DNA of 64,000 bases from assembly GCF_001937195.1 (NCBI RefSeq), contig NZ_MSDO01000019.1, positions 62,001 through 126,000 on the forward strand. Reading direction: 5' to 3'. The stretch's first letter is position 1; each line of letters opens with the position of its first letter. Both the position numbers and the translations under genes were made by a program. The DNA comes from Salinicola socius (lineage in GTDB: Bacteria > Pseudomonadota > Gammaproteobacteria > Pseudomonadales > Halomonadaceae). Shown piece by piece: positions 11,145 to 20,876 of this stretch. The notes below the pieces were generated by a model. The model worked only from the letters and a program-made list of their open reading frames with translations, did no database searches and was not told the DNA's origin.

Positions 11145-12242
11145 TCAACCGCGGCGGCGCTCGAAATCCTGCATGAAGGTGATCAGCGCCTGAACGTCGG
11201 CTTCGCTGACCGCGTTGTAGAGACTCGCGCGCATCCCGCCGACGCTGCGGTGCCCCTTGAGATTCAGCAGCCCTTCCGCCTCGGCCTCGCTCAGAAACAC
11301 CGAGTTCAGCGATTCATCCGCCAGCGTGAATGGCACGTTCATGATCGAGCGGTTGACCGGATCGATCGGGTTGGCATAGAAATCGCTGGTGTCGATCGCC
11401 GTGTAGAGCGCCTCGCACTTGCGTCGGTTGATCGTCTCCATCTCGACCAGACCACCGATATCGTGCTTGAGCCACTGAAACACCAGACCGGCCAGATACC
11501 AGGCGTAAGTCGGCGGCGTATTGATCATCGAATCGTTGTCGGCGTAGACCTTCCAGCCCAACAGCGACGGCGTCTGCGGCAGAGCACGCTCGAGCAGGTC
11601 GTCGCGAACGATGACCACGGTGATGCCGGCAGGGCCGATATTCTTCTGGGCGCCAGCGTAGATGACGCCATATCGGCTCACATCCAGCGGCGCCGACAGG
11701 ATCGACGACGACATGTCGCAGACCAGCGGCACCTCGACATCCGCCCCACCGGTAGCGGGAACATAGTCGAAGGCAAGCCCCCCGATGGTCTCGTTATGAC
11801 AGTAATGCAGGTAGGCGGCGTCTCCCGACAGCGATATCTCGTCCTGACGCGGCACGTGAATATAACCATTGCCCCGCGTCGAGCCCGCGACATGGGCACC
11901 GGCCAGATGCTCCGCCTCCTTGATCGCCTTGGCCGACCAGATGCCGGTATCCAGATAGTTGGGAGTACCACCCTGGCCTAGCAGATTGAGCGGCACGCAG
12001 GCGAACTGCATGGTGGCGCCGCCCTGCATGAACAGCACGCGGTAGTTGTCGGGAATCGCCAGCAGATCGCGGAGATCCTGCTCTGCCTGAGCGGCGATCG
12101 CCTCGAACGTCGGACTGCGATGACTCATCTCCATCACCGACGCCCCCTGCCCGCGATAGTCGAGCAACTCCTCGCGAGCGCGTTCCAAAACGGCGGTCGG
12201 CATTGCCGCCGGACCAGCACAGAAGTTGTGCAGACGTGTCAT
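11145..12242 (-). CDS. serC: Phosphoserine aminotransferase
   Basis: PLP-dependent transaminase making 3-phosphoserine, with a second role in pyridoxal phosphate synthesis. 365 residues from MTRLHNFCAGPAAMP, the conserved N-terminus; a 25-residue longer frame lacks family support. The PLP lysine lies in YAGAQKNIGPAG. Family motifs MEMSHRSPTF and FMQGGATMQF are present. It lies 34 nt before pheA and 93 nt after gyrA, the usual order in Pseudomonas and Halomonas. Confidence 0.98.
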   Translation of the reverse strand: MTRLHNFCAGPAAMPTAVLERAREELLDYRGQGASVMEMSHRSPTFEAIAAQAEQDLRDLLAIPDNYRVLFMQGGATMQFACVPLNLLGQGGTPNYLDTGIWSAKAIKEAEHLAGAHVAGSTRGNGYIHVPRQDEISLSGDAAYLHYCHNETIGGLAFDYVPATGGADVEVPLVCDMSSSILSAPLDVSRYGVIYAGAQKNIGPAGITVVIVRDDLLERALPQTPSLLGWKVYADNDSMINTPPTYAWYLAGLVFQWLKHDIGGLVEMETINRRKCEALYTAIDTSDFYANPIDPVNRSIMNVPFTLADESLNSVFLSEAEAEGLLNLKGHRSVGGMRASLYNAVSEADVQALITFMQDFERRRG

Positions 12243-12335
12243 TGCCTGGATCCCTAGATTGTGTCCGAAACTCGTCAACGGCTGAACAGCGCGACAATCC
12301 AGGCACCCCGGAGCCACCGGGGCGCCCTCCCCATC

Positions 12336-15119
12336 TCACTCGTTGCGCGGCTCGTCGTCGCTGTCGGCCGAATCATCGCTATCGGCCGAACCCTCACTAT
12401 CGACTGAGTCTTCGCCCGTTGGCGACGGTTCGCCCTCGACATCCGCCTGATCGCCTTCGACGATCTCGCCGTCCACCGCGTCACCCTCGACCCACTCTTC
12501 TTCCTGCGGCTCGTCGACGCGCACGGTCTTGACCAGGTGCTCGTCTTCGCCGGTGCGGATCAGGGTGACACCCTGGGTGTTACGCGAGCTGATCGAGACT
12601 TCGGCAACACGAGTACGCACCAGTGTGCCGCGGTCGGTGATCAGCATCATCTCGTCGCTCGAGCGTACCTGCATCGCCGCGACCAGCGAGCCGTTGCGGG
12701 AGGTGGTCTGCATCGCGATCACACCCTGGCCGCCACGACCGCGAATCGGGAACTCCTCGAGCCGGGTGCGCTTGCCGTAGCCATTTTCCGATGCCGTCAG
12801 AATGTAGATCTGCTCGTCATTGCCATGGCTGCCGTCACTGCCGGTATCGACCTGATCGTCGGCTTCAGCGTCCGCATCGGCATCGATGGTCTGGCTCTGG
12901 GGGATGATCAGACTGATCACCTCGGCGCCATCGAGCAGGCGCATCCCGCGCACGCCACGGGCGGTACGCCCCATCGCCCGCACGTTGCCCTCTTCGAACC
13001 GGATCGCCTTGCCGTTGGAAGAGAGCATCATCACGTGATCCGAGCCGGAGGTGATCGCGGCACCGATCAGGCGATCCCCTTCGTCGATATCGATGGCGAT
13101 CAGTCCGACACTGCGCGGGCGGGAGAACTGGTCCAGCGACGTCCGCTTGACCGTACCGCCAGCGGTGGCGAAGAAAATGTAGCTATCCTCGCGATACTCG
13201 CGCACCGGCAGCACCGCGCTGATCGACTCGCCGGCATCCAATGGCAGCAGGTTGACCAGGGGCTTGCCACGCGAGCCGCGGCTGGCATTGGGCATTTCGT
13301 AGGTCTTGAGCCAGTACACCTTGCCGCGACTGGAGAACAGCAGCATGGTGTCGTGCGTCGAAGCCACCACCAGATGCTCGATGACGTCCTCGTCCTTCAT
13401 GCTGGTGGCCGACTTGCCACGTCCGCCGCGCTTCTGCGCCTGGTAATCGGAGATCGGCTGGGTCTTGGCATAGCCGCCCCGGGAGAGCGTGACCACCATG
13501 TCCTCCTCGGCGATCAGGTCTTCCATCGACAGGTCGAGACGACTGGTGTGGATTTCGCTCCGGCGCTCGTTGCCGTACTGATCGCGAATCGCTTCCAGCT
13601 CCTCGCGGATGACCTCCAGCAGCCGATCCGGTGATGCCAGGATGAGATTGAGTTCGGCGATCCGTTCGAGAATGCTGAGGTACTCGTCGAGCAGCTTTTC
13701 GGTCTCGAGACCCGTCAGGCGATGCAGGCGCAATTCCAGAATCGCCTGGGCCTGCGCCGGAGAGAGCCGGTACATCTTGCTGTCGTCGGTCAGTCCGTAG
13801 CCTTCCTCGAGATCTTCCGGCTTGCAGGAAGTCGCACCGGCGCGCTCGAGCATGCCGGTCACCTGCCCCGGCGGCCAGTCACGGGCGAGCAGCTTTTCCT
13901 TCGCTTCGGCCGCGTTCGGCGAGCCCTTGATCAACTCGATCACTTCATCGATGTTGGAGATCGCGACCGTCAGGCCCTCGAGAAGATGTCCTCGCTCGCG
14001 GGCCTTCTTGAGTTCGAACAGCGTACGCCGGGTCACCACCTCGCGGCGGTGACGCACGAAGGCTTCCAGCAGCTGCTTGAGATTGAGCGTCTTGGGCTGA
14101 CCATCGTCGAGGGCGACGATGTTGATCCCGAACACGTTCTCGAGCTGAGTGTGCGCAAACAGGTTGTTGACGACGACGTCGCCGGACTCGCCGCGCTTGA
14201 TCTCGATCACCACGCGCAGCCCGTCCTTGTCGGACTCGTCACGCAGTTCGGCGATACCCTCGACCCGGCGCTCCTTGACCAGCTCGGCGATCTTCTCGAT
14301 CAGTCGCGCCTTGTTGACCTGGTAGGGAAGCTCGGTAATGACGATATGGTCACGGCCGCTCTTCTTGTCGAACTCGACGGTGTGCTTGGCGCGCACGTAA
14401 ATGCGGCCGCGGCCGGTGCGATAGGCCTCGATGATGCCGGCACGGCCGTTGATGATCCCCGCAGTGGGGAAATCGGGGCCGGGGATGTACTCCATCAGGT
14501 CATCGACCGTCAGCGTGTAATCCTCGATCAGCGCCAGACAGCCGTTGATCACTTCCACCATGTTGTGCGGCGGAATGTTGGTCGCCATGCCCACCGCGAT
14601 ACCGGAGGCACCGTTGATCAGCAGGTTCGGCACCTTGGTCGGCAGCACTTCGGGAATCCGCTCGGTGCCGTCGTAGTTGTCGACCCAGTCGACGGTGTCC
14701 TTCTCGAGATCGGCGAGCAACTCATGGGAGAGGCGCGTCATGCGCACTTCGGTATAACGCATCGCCGCGGCGTTATCGCCATCGATGGAACCGAAGTTGC
14801 CCTGGCCGTCGACCAGCACGTGGCGCATCGAGAAGTGCTGCGCCATCCGTACGATGGTGTCGTAGACCGCGCTATCGCCGTGAGGGTGATATTTACCGAT
14901 GACATCGCCGACCACGCGCGCCGACTTCTTATATGGCTTGTTCCAGTCGTTGCCGAGTTCATGCATCGCGTAAAGCACACGACGGTGAACCGGCTTCAAA
15001 CCATCGCGGACGTCAGGTAGCGCACGCCCGATGATGACGCTCATCGCGTAGTCCAGGTAGGACTGCTTGAGCTCATCCTCGATGTTGACTGGCAGAATTT
15101 CTCTGGCGATATCACCCAT
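12336..15119 (-). CDS. gyrA: DNA gyrase subunit A
   Basis: 927-residue catalytic subunit of gyrase, which introduces negative supercoils. Catalytic Tyr122 ([11 protein letters not shown]) is present. The quinolone pocket is wild type, with Ser83 and Asp87 (HGDSAVYDT). The GyrA box [10 protein letters not shown] and the beta-pinwheel C-terminal domain follow. The last 60 residues or so are strongly acidic (runs of D, E and S), longer than in E. coli, in keeping with a halophile-type proteome. It heads the array gyrA-serC-pheA-tyrA/aroA-cmk-rpsA. Confidence 0.99.
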   Translation of the reverse strand: MGDIAREILPVNIEDELKQSYLDYAMSVIIGRALPDVRDGLKPVHRRVLYAMHELGNDWNKPYKKSARVVGDVIGKYHPHGDSAVYDTIVRMAQHFSMRHVLVDGQGNFGSIDGDNAAAMRYTEVRMTRLSHELLADLEKDTVDWVDNYDGTERIPEVLPTKVPNLLINGASGIAVGMATNIPPHNMVEVINGCLALIEDYTLTVDDLMEYIPGPDFPTAGIINGRAGIIEAYRTGRGRIYVRAKHTVEFDKKSGRDHIVITELPYQVNKARLIEKIAELVKERRVEGIAELRDESDKDGLRVVIEIKRGESGDVVVNNLFAHTQLENVFGINIVALDDGQPKTLNLKQLLEAFVRHRREVVTRRTLFELKKARERGHLLEGLTVAISNIDEVIELIKGSPNAAEAKEKLLARDWPPGQVTGMLERAGATSCKPEDLEEGYGLTDDSKMYRLSPAQAQAILELRLHRLTGLETEKLLDEYLSILERIAELNLILASPDRLLEVIREELEAIRDQYGNERRSEIHTSRLDLSMEDLIAEEDMVVTLSRGGYAKTQPISDYQAQKRGGRGKSATSMKDEDVIEHLVVASTHDTMLLFSSRGKVYWLKTYEMPNASRGSRGKPLVNLLPLDAGESISAVLPVREYREDSYIFFATAGGTVKRTSLDQFSRPRSVGLIAIDIDEGDRLIGAAITSGSDHVMMLSSNGKAIRFEEGNVRAMGRTARGVRGMRLLDGAEVISLIIPQSQTIDADADAEADDQVDTGSDGSHGNDEQIYILTASENGYGKRTRLEEFPIRGRGGQGVIAMQTTSRNGSLVAAMQVRSSDEMMLITDRGTLVRTRVAEVSISSRNTQGVTLIRTGEDEHLVKTVRVDEPQEEEWVEGDAVDGEIVEGDQADVEGEPSPTGEDSVDSEGSADSDDSADSDDEPRNE

Positions 15120-15281
15120 GGGTCGTCAAATCCTTTGCACCGCTGCCACGACCGGAGGTCCGGCCGTGGCAGCGTTATTAAAGCCCTGGCAAGGCGGCCA
15201 AGTGGCTCAGCCACACAATCACGGGATCATACCATTTCAGGGCCTTCAAAGGCAGGCGTTGACGCGCTTTGACCAGGTTTT

Positions 15282-15713
15282 CTACTTCGTTTCGAGTGTA
15301 TCGACCACCAGCGGTCCCAATCGCTGTGCCCATTCCCCATCCATCGCGATCACCTGAGCGCTTTTTTGATCCAGCAGCACGAAGGTCAGTGTCGCTGCCG
15401 CCACCAGTTCGCCGCTGCCGACGTGGGTGATTCTATGCCCGACCACCCCGCTGCGACCGCCGACGCGGGTCAGACAGGTCTCGACCTCGAGATCGTCGTT
15501 CATGACCGCCGCGCGGCGGTAATCGATGTTGAGATTGACCGCGACCAGCGCCACGCCTTTTGCCAGCCCGTCAGCGAACTCGGGATGGGCATCGACGTAG
15601 GCCCAGCGCCCCTCCTCGAGAAATTCCAGATACCGGGCATGATTGACGTGGCCGTAGCCATCGAGATGGAAGCCGCGAACGCGGACAGCGGTCACGGTGG
15701 TGCGTGAATCCAT
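15282..15713 (-). CDS. Acyl-CoA thioesterase, 4HBT hot-dog family
   Basis: 143 residues with the 4-hydroxybenzoyl-CoA thioesterase signature near residue 15 (DGYGHVNHARYLEFLEEGR; the Asp/His-containing catalytic turn). It should hydrolyse an acyl-CoA in the cytoplasm; the substrate is not predictable (YbgC/FadM-like). The start at 15713 is chosen for the family N-terminus (MDSRTTVTAVRVRGF) with a GAGAGG ribosome site; the in-frame extension upstream has no family support. It lies 162 nt upstream of gyrA and is divergent from rdgC. Confidence 0.85.
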   Translation of the reverse strand: MDSRTTVTAVRVRGFHLDGYGHVNHARYLEFLEEGRWAYVDAHPEFADGLAKGVALVAVNLNIDYRRAAVMNDDLEVETCLTRVGGRSGVVGHRITHVGSGELVAAATLTFVLLDQKSAQVIAMDGEWAQRLGPLVVDTLETK

Positions 15714-15877
15714 GGAAGCCTCTCCTGGTTGGGCGCAAGGGTTTTGTCGTAGCTCGTGGTTCGCAGTCAAAAACATACGCCCGTTTGAAACACTCACGCA
15801 AATTTCGACGTGTCACCTTGGTGGTAACGGATGGGTCGTTTCGACATAATATGCCTCCTTTCAAACGGAACGGGCGC

Positions 15878-16804
15878 ATGTGGTTCAAGCACTGTCATCT
15901 GTATCGCTGCCATGACACCGAGGTTCTCTCGCTGGAGGATCTGGAAACCGCGCTGGCAGAATTTGCGTTTCGCCCCGTCTCCCCGCGTGAAGCACGCCGG
16001 GTTGGCTGGAGCGCACCGGCCGGTCGTCGCAGCGAACAACGCGTACATGAAATTCAGGGCCACCGGCTGCTGTCGATGCTGCGCCAGGAGCGCCTGCTGC
16101 CGGCAGCCGTGGTCAATGACGAGGTCAATGAGCGTAGCGAGGCGCGCGAGCTGTCCGAGGGCCAACCGCTGTCGCGCCGTGAACGTCAGCTGCTCAAGGA
16201 ACAGGTGATGGAGGAGCTGCTGCCGCAAGCCTTCACTCGCACGCAGCGGGTCGAACTGTGGTGGGACACCCGCACGCGGCTGATCGGCATCAACGCGTCC
16301 AGCCGCAAGCGGGCGGAAGAGGTGCTGGATCTGCTGCGCCAGACGCTCGGCTCGCTGAAAGTGACCCCGCTGGCAACGAAAACCCCGCCGTCGCGCGGCA
16401 TGACTCAGTGGCTGAGCGATCCCGGCAGCCGCCCTGCCAGCCTGCTGCTCGGCGATCAGGTCGAACTGCGCGCCGCCGAGGACGACGGCGTGCTGCGCGC
16501 GCGTCAGGTGGATCTCGACAGCGAAGAGATCCAGTCGCTGCTCGAGAACGGACGTCAGGCGAGCCAGCTCAGCCTGGGCAGCGAAGGTCAGCTTCGGGTG
16601 ATGCTGCACGACGACCTGGCGCTCAAATCGCTGCAGTTCGATGACGCGCTACTGGATGAAGCCAGCCAGAGCGATAGCGGAGAGGACCCGATCGTCAGTC
16701 TCGAGACGGACTTTGCCCTGATGTCGCAGACCCTGGCTACCTTCGTCGCCCAACTGATCGAATGGCTGGGTGGCGAAGCCGACCCGGCAACCCCGACGCC
16801 ATGA
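15878..16804 (+). CDS. rdgC: Recombination-associated protein RdgC
   Basis: 308-residue ring-forming DNA-binding protein that modulates RecA. It aligns by eye with the E. coli protein along its length: MWFKHCHLYR at the start, FTRTQRVELWWDTRT, ASSRKRAEEVLDLLRQTLGSL, and the C-terminal ETDFALMSQTLATFVAQLIEWLGGEA. The start at 15878 matches the family N-terminus; frames extending upstream run through the promoter region. It overlaps the next gene by four bases (ATGA). Confidence 0.95.
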   Translation: MWFKHCHLYRCHDTEVLSLEDLETALAEFAFRPVSPREARRVGWSAPAGRRSEQRVHEIQGHRLLSMLRQERLLPAAVVNDEVNERSEARELSEGQPLSRRERQLLKEQVMEELLPQAFTRTQRVELWWDTRTRLIGINASSRKRAEEVLDLLRQTLGSLKVTPLATKTPPSRGMTQWLSDPGSRPASLLLGDQVELRAAEDDGVLRARQVDLDSEEIQSLLENGRQASQLSLGSEGQLRVMLHDDLALKSLQFDDALLDEASQSDSGEDPIVSLETDFALMSQTLATFVAQLIEWLGGEADPATPTP

Positions 16805-18042
16805 CGACCCGCACCGATACCGACAACGGCGCCGCAGCCGACAAGAACACCACGGCCGGCGATTCGCACAGCGCCGAGGCGGCGATCGATCTCGATCGCT
16901 TCGCCGACATTCGCCCCTATCATGACGAAGAGGTCGAGGCCGTACTGGCCCGACTGGCGCATGACAGCGAACTGCTTGACGCGATCACTCGCTTCCGGCT
17001 GCCGCGCCTGGCGCGTTTCGCCCCGCCGCTGGCACGAGCGCTGGCGAGCTTTCGGCTGCAGCGTGAGATGCGCGGCGTCAAGACCGTGCGCGATCTTCAG
17101 CTGCGCATCGCCGACTACATGGCGCACATGATCAACAGCTCCACCCGCGGCTTCGAAGTCGAGGGGCTGGATCGGCTGTCACCGGATCAGGCCTATCTGT
17201 TCATCGGCAATCATCGCGATATCGCCATGGACCCGGCTTTCGTCAATTACGCGCTCTACCGTGCAGGCCATGACACCGTGCGCATCGCCATCGGCGACAA
17301 CCTGCTGCAGAAGCCGTACGTCACCGATCTGATGCGGCTCAACAAGAGCTTCATCGTGCCGCGCTCGATCAAGGGCAAACGCGCGATGCTGGCCGCCTAT
17401 CAGTCACTGTCGGGCTACATCCGCCACTCGATCACCGACGACAACCACTCGGTCTGGATGGCGCAGCGCGAGGGCCGGGCCAAGGACGGCGTCGACCGTA
17501 CAGACAGCGCTATCGTCAAGATGCTGTGCATGGCCCGACGCCTGGAAGAAGGCGACAGCGATATCGGCAATGCCGTGCACGAGCTCAAGATCGTCCCGGT
17601 ATCGATCAGCTACGAGTACGACCCCTGCGCCATCAACAAGGCCCGCGAGCTGCATGCCAAGGAAACCGACGGCGCCTACCAGAAGGTCGAGTTCGAAGAC
17701 ATTTTCTCCATCGTCGCCGGCATCACCGGCGACAAGGGGCGCGTCAAACTCAGGTTCGGCACGCCGCTCACCAGCGATTTCGAGACTGCCGATGAAGTCG
17801 CCGCCGAGATCGACCGCCAGGTACTGGCGAACTATCCGACCTATCCCAGCCATCAGCTGGCGCTGGCCGAAACCGGACTGGCCCCGGAACTGGTCGATCT
17901 ATCCGGGGTGACCGCGGAAGATCGCGAACGCTTTCAGGCGCAGCTCGCCACGGTTCCCGATACGCTGCGTCACTGGTGGCTGCTGCAGTACGCCAATCCG
18001 ATTCTGAACCGAGCCGGAAAAGCGCACAGACGAGACGCGTAA
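16801..18042 (+). CDS. Glycerol-3-phosphate-type acyltransferase (PlsC/PlsB-like)
   Basis: 413 residues. The centre holds a lipid acyltransferase domain: the block GNHRDIAMDPAF near residue 135 corresponds to the catalytic His/Asp box, although spacing differs from the usual HX4D, and QREGRAKDG near 218 corresponds to the substrate-binding block. N- and C-terminal extensions are charged. The probable role is acylation of a lysophospholipid at the inner membrane; the exact substrate is unknown. The start overlaps the rdgC stop (ATGA), so the two are translated together. A strong terminator follows at 18089. Confidence 0.8.
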   Translation: MTTRTDTDNGAAADKNTTAGDSHSAEAAIDLDRFADIRPYHDEEVEAVLARLAHDSELLDAITRFRLPRLARFAPPLARALASFRLQREMRGVKTVRDLQLRIADYMAHMINSSTRGFEVEGLDRLSPDQAYLFIGNHRDIAMDPAFVNYALYRAGHDTVRIAIGDNLLQKPYVTDLMRLNKSFIVPRSIKGKRAMLAAYQSLSGYIRHSITDDNHSVWMAQREGRAKDGVDRTDSAIVKMLCMARRLEEGDSDIGNAVHELKIVPVSISYEYDPCAINKARELHAKETDGAYQKVEFEDIFSIVAGITGDKGRVKLRFGTPLTSDFETADEVAAEIDRQVLANYPTYPSHQLALAETGLAPELVDLSGVTAEDRERFQAQLATVPDTLRHWWLLQYANPILNRAGKAHRRDA

Positions 18043-18088
18043 ATTCGCACCCCGCTCACCATCGAATCCATACTGCCATCGAATCTCT

Positions 18089-18119
18089 GCCGCCATCGCC
18101 CCGCGATGGCGGTTTTTTA
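18089..18119 (+). terminator. Intrinsic terminator of rdgC-acyltransferase
   Basis: Ten-base stem CCGCCATCGC / GCGATGGCGG with a CCC loop followed by six T. Confidence 0.92.
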
Positions 18120-18174
18120 ATGGCCACGCGTTCACCTGCCTGGATAAGCGCTATTGCAGGAGAAACGTTACCTG

Positions 18175-18219
18175 CCCTGAAACAGCGTTATCTCCCTGAA
18201 ACAGCTGCCCTGAAACAGC
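18175..18219. repeat. Three direct copies of CCCTGAAACAGC
   Basis: Exact 12-base copies start at 18175, 18194 and 18208 (spacing 19 and 14 nt), between the acyltransferase terminator and the 3' end of trkH. Degenerate half copies (CCCGGAAC, CCTGGAAAACG) follow. No function is evident. Confidence 0.7.
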
Positions 18220-18252
18220 TGTCCCGGAACAACGTTCCTGGCCTGGAAAACG

Positions 18253-19704
18253 TTACTTGCGCCAGAAGAACGGCATCAACAGCACCAGCACGGTGAGAAT
18301 CTCGAGGCGACCCATCAGCATGCCGATGGAGAGCAGCCATTTGGCGGCGTCCGGCAGCGAGGCGAAGTTGCCGGCGGGCCCGATCGTATCGCCCAGCCCC
18401 GGGCCAACGTTGGCCAGCGCAGTCGCCGCACCGGAGACGGCGGTGACCATGTCGAGCCCCAGCGCCGCCAGCGCCAGCGACAACACCGCCACGGCCAGAA
18501 AGAAGAAGAACGAGAACGCGATGACGGCGCGCACCACCTCGTCATTGAGCGGGCGGCCGTTGTAGCGCTGGGCGAAGATGCCACTGGGATGCACCAGATA
18601 GCGCAGCTGATTGGCCAGCAGCAGCCCACCGATCTGGAAGCGGAAGATCTTCATGCCGCCGCTGGTCGAGCCGCTGCAACCGCCGATGAAGGTGATGAAA
18701 AAGAAGGTGGTGACCGCCAGCGGGCCCCACTGGGTGTAGTCGGCGCTGGCGTAACCGGTGGTCGTCACGACCGAAATGACGTTGAACGCCACATTCGTCA
18801 GCGCCGGAAAAGGCGCATCGGAGAACGCCAGGATCCGGTAAAGCGTCAACGTTGCGATCACCAGGGTCAACAGGGTCACAAGGCCGCGCACCTGCTGGTC
18901 CTGCCACAGCGCGCCGCGGCTATCGCGCAATAGCCGAATATAGAGCACGAATGGCAACGCGCCGCCGAGCATGAAAAGACAACCCAGCCACAGGATCAGC
19001 GGTCGATCGTGATAGATGCCGAACGAAGCGTCGTAGTTGGCGAATCCTCCGGTGGAGACCGAGCTCATGGCGTGCACGATGGCGTCCAGCGTGCCCATGC
19101 CGGCCAGCCGATAGCTCAGAATCGCGGCCAGGGTCACCCCGAGATAGATGAGGGTCGACGCCTTGGCGATGCCGCCGGCGCGGGGCAGTACCTTGTCCGA
19201 CCAATCGGAGGATTCGGTCTGGAACAGGCGCATGCCACCGACCTTGAGGAACGGCAGGATCGCGATCGCCATCACGATGATCCCGATGCCGCCCAGCCAC
19301 TGCATCAGCCCGCGCCATAGCTTGAGGCCATCCGACAGGTTTTCGATGCCCGAAAGCACGGTGGAGCCGGTGGTGGTGATGGCCGAGACCGACTCGAATA
19401 CCGCATCGGTGAACGACAGCTGCGGCGCGCCCAGCACCATCGGCAGGCTGGCGAAGGCACTGATCACCGCCCAGCTCGAGGTGGTCAGGATGAACATATG
19501 CCGGGTCTTCAATTCCACCGGCGTGCGCCATGTCCATGCCAGCAGCGTTATCGATACGACCGCCACCAGCCCCATCGACTTGAGAAACGCCCACAGATCC
19601 GGGTCGTTCTCGAGCCCCAGCAGAATCACCGGTGGCACCATGAACAGCGACAGCACGACCAACAGCAGCGCCAGAATCTTTAAAATTGGCTTGGCGTCTT
19701 GCAA
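18253..19704 (-). CDS. trkH: Trk-type potassium uptake transporter, TrkH/TrkI
   Basis: 483-residue inner-membrane potassium channel-like subunit. Four pore repeats each contribute a filter segment: ITTTGSTVL, SSVSTGGFANY, VTTTGYASAD and ALANVGPGLG, each with the expected glycine. The terminal KxGGM(R)-type and GCSGSTSGGMKIFRFQ segments are typical. It normally works with the cytoplasmic gating protein TrkA, which is not in this window. Halomonas elongata has two paralogues, TrkH and TrkI; I cannot tell which this is. Potassium uptake is central to osmotic adaptation in such organisms. Confidence 0.95.
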   Translation of the reverse strand: MQDAKPILKILALLLVVLSLFMVPPVILLGLENDPDLWAFLKSMGLVAVVSITLLAWTWRTPVELKTRHMFILTTSSWAVISAFASLPMVLGAPQLSFTDAVFESVSAITTTGSTVLSGIENLSDGLKLWRGLMQWLGGIGIIVMAIAILPFLKVGGMRLFQTESSDWSDKVLPRAGGIAKASTLIYLGVTLAAILSYRLAGMGTLDAIVHAMSSVSTGGFANYDASFGIYHDRPLILWLGCLFMLGGALPFVLYIRLLRDSRGALWQDQQVRGLVTLLTLVIATLTLYRILAFSDAPFPALTNVAFNVISVVTTTGYASADYTQWGPLAVTTFFFITFIGGCSGSTSGGMKIFRFQIGGLLLANQLRYLVHPSGIFAQRYNGRPLNDEVVRAVIAFSFFFFLAVAVLSLALAALGLDMVTAVSGAATALANVGPGLGDTIGPAGNFASLPDAAKWLLSIGMLMGRLEILTVLVLLMPFFWRK

Positions 19705-20062
19705 GATTTCCTCCCGATCCCCTTCCGAGCTCCACGACGTCGAGGTCTACTGGCCTCGGACCGCCTGGCTCGCCCTGTCGCGTTGAACCGCGTTGTCGTT
19801 CGTTCTGACGTTCGCCCTGACGTTAACGAGCCTGGCTTTTCTGCGTGGCTGCGAACCCATTACACACCGAGCAAACCGGTGCGATGATAGGCCATCCCGG
19901 CGCGCAAGACACGACCCCGCCTGCATTTCTTGTGGATGCGCTCCACCGTTTGCCCAGGACTCGCGGCCACCTCTCTGATCCGCTCTGGCCGCACGGCGAG
20001 ATATGCTATGGTGGCGCCATCAAAGCTCCAATTTACAAGCCAGTCACTAGAGGAAAGCCCCC
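19705..20062. other. Intergenic region between divergent trkH and the 20063 gene
   Basis: 358 bp without a convincing gene. It should hold the divergent promoters. CTGACGTT occurs twice near 19807-19822. A GTGGCG-rich segment and an AGAGGAAAG ribosome site precede 20063. I see no hairpin or RNA gene. Confidence 0.5.
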
Positions 20063-20347
20063 ATGAGTTCCGCCTCGGAAATGCAGAATACCCGCGTCAT
20101 CCAGGAACTTCGCGCCTTCATCAAGAAACTGCTGCAGGAGCCCGGCATTCTCGAGAATTCGCTGGCCATCGCCAAGCGCCACTCCGACGGCAGCAACGAC
20201 ACCCAGGCCTGGGCGACCATCGCCAACGAGATTTCGGATACCACCAGCGTGCATATTCCGGAAGACCCGGCCGAGCATTCGGAAGCGGACCGGCTGTTTC
20301 TGGACGTGTTGCGGGAAGTCGTCGGGGAAGAGAAGGCGTTGTATTGA
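20063..20347 (+). CDS. Small acidic hypothetical protein
   Basis: 94 residues, starting MSSASEMQNTRVIQELR after a good AGAGGAAAG ribosome site. It is predicted to be mostly helical and acidic in its second half, with no signal peptide, membrane segment or metal motif. Composition and codon usage look like those of a real gene. I do not recognise the family. It is a single gene, convergent with pilA across a hairpin terminator. Confidence 0.7.
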   Translation: MSSASEMQNTRVIQELRAFIKKLLQEPGILENSLAIAKRHSDGSNDTQAWATIANEISDTTSVHIPEDPAEHSEADRLFLDVLREVVGEEKALY

Positions 20348-20369
20348 AATGGTAGGAATGAAGAGAAAG

Positions 20370-20393
20370 AAAAGGCCGGCGGATGCCGGCCTG
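20370..20393 (-). terminator. Intrinsic terminator of pilA
   Basis: On the minus strand GGCCGGC-ATCC-GCCGGCC is followed by TTTTCTTTCTC, just past the pilA stop. The other strand lacks a T run. Confidence 0.8.
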
Positions 20394-20396
20394 TAA

Positions 20397-20876
20397 TTAC
20401 AGGCACCCCTTGGGAGTGAAATCATCATCAATATCAGTTGAGCACGACCAGTTACCAGCTGTATCACGCGTATAGGTGATCTTCTTCCCCTGGAGGTTAG
20501 GACTCACGCCAGTATCGTCGTAGGTGAAGACAAGCGTCGCTGAGTCACTCGATTTAACCACTGTCTTCGGGGTATAGCTGATAGTACCTAGTTCATTAGC
20601 CTCAGCTGCAATCCCGAGAGTACCTTGCCCTGCGGCGTTTTGACCTTCTGCTGCTGTATTTAGGCTCAACGGCTCCCCCCGCAAAATTGTTTCTTCAGCG
20701 CTGGTTTGAATGCTACGCAAAGTAGCTAATCCAGAAGCTGCCTCAGATCTCGCCACGTAATTCTGATATTGCGGAATCGCGATGGCGGCAAGGATGCCGA
20801 TGATCGCGACGACGATCATGAGTTCGATCAGGGTGAAGCCGCCCTGCCGGCGGGTCTGTCGTTTCAGGTTCTGCAT
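20397..20876 (-). CDS. pilA: Type IV major pilin (PilA-like)
   Basis: 159-residue prepilin. A short basic leader ending in GG is cut by the prepilin peptidase before [20 protein letters not shown], the classic methylated N-terminal helix with Glu5. The globular part has two cysteines near the end (SCSTD and PKGCL), forming the usual disulfide loop. The start at 20876 has a CAGGGAA ribosome site; the frame extends further upstream without support. It is transcribed away from pilB-pilC-pilD. The globular part is clearly richer in A and T than neighbouring genes, which suggests exchange of the exposed domain. Confidence 0.93.
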   Translation of the reverse strand: MQNLKRQTRRQGGFTLIELMIVVAIIGILAAIAIPQYQNYVARSEAASGLATLRSIQTSAEETILRGEPLSLNTAAEGQNAAGQGTLGIAAEANELGTISYTPKTVVKSSDSATLVFTYDDTGVSPNLQGKKITYTRDTAGNWSCSTDIDDDFTPKGCL

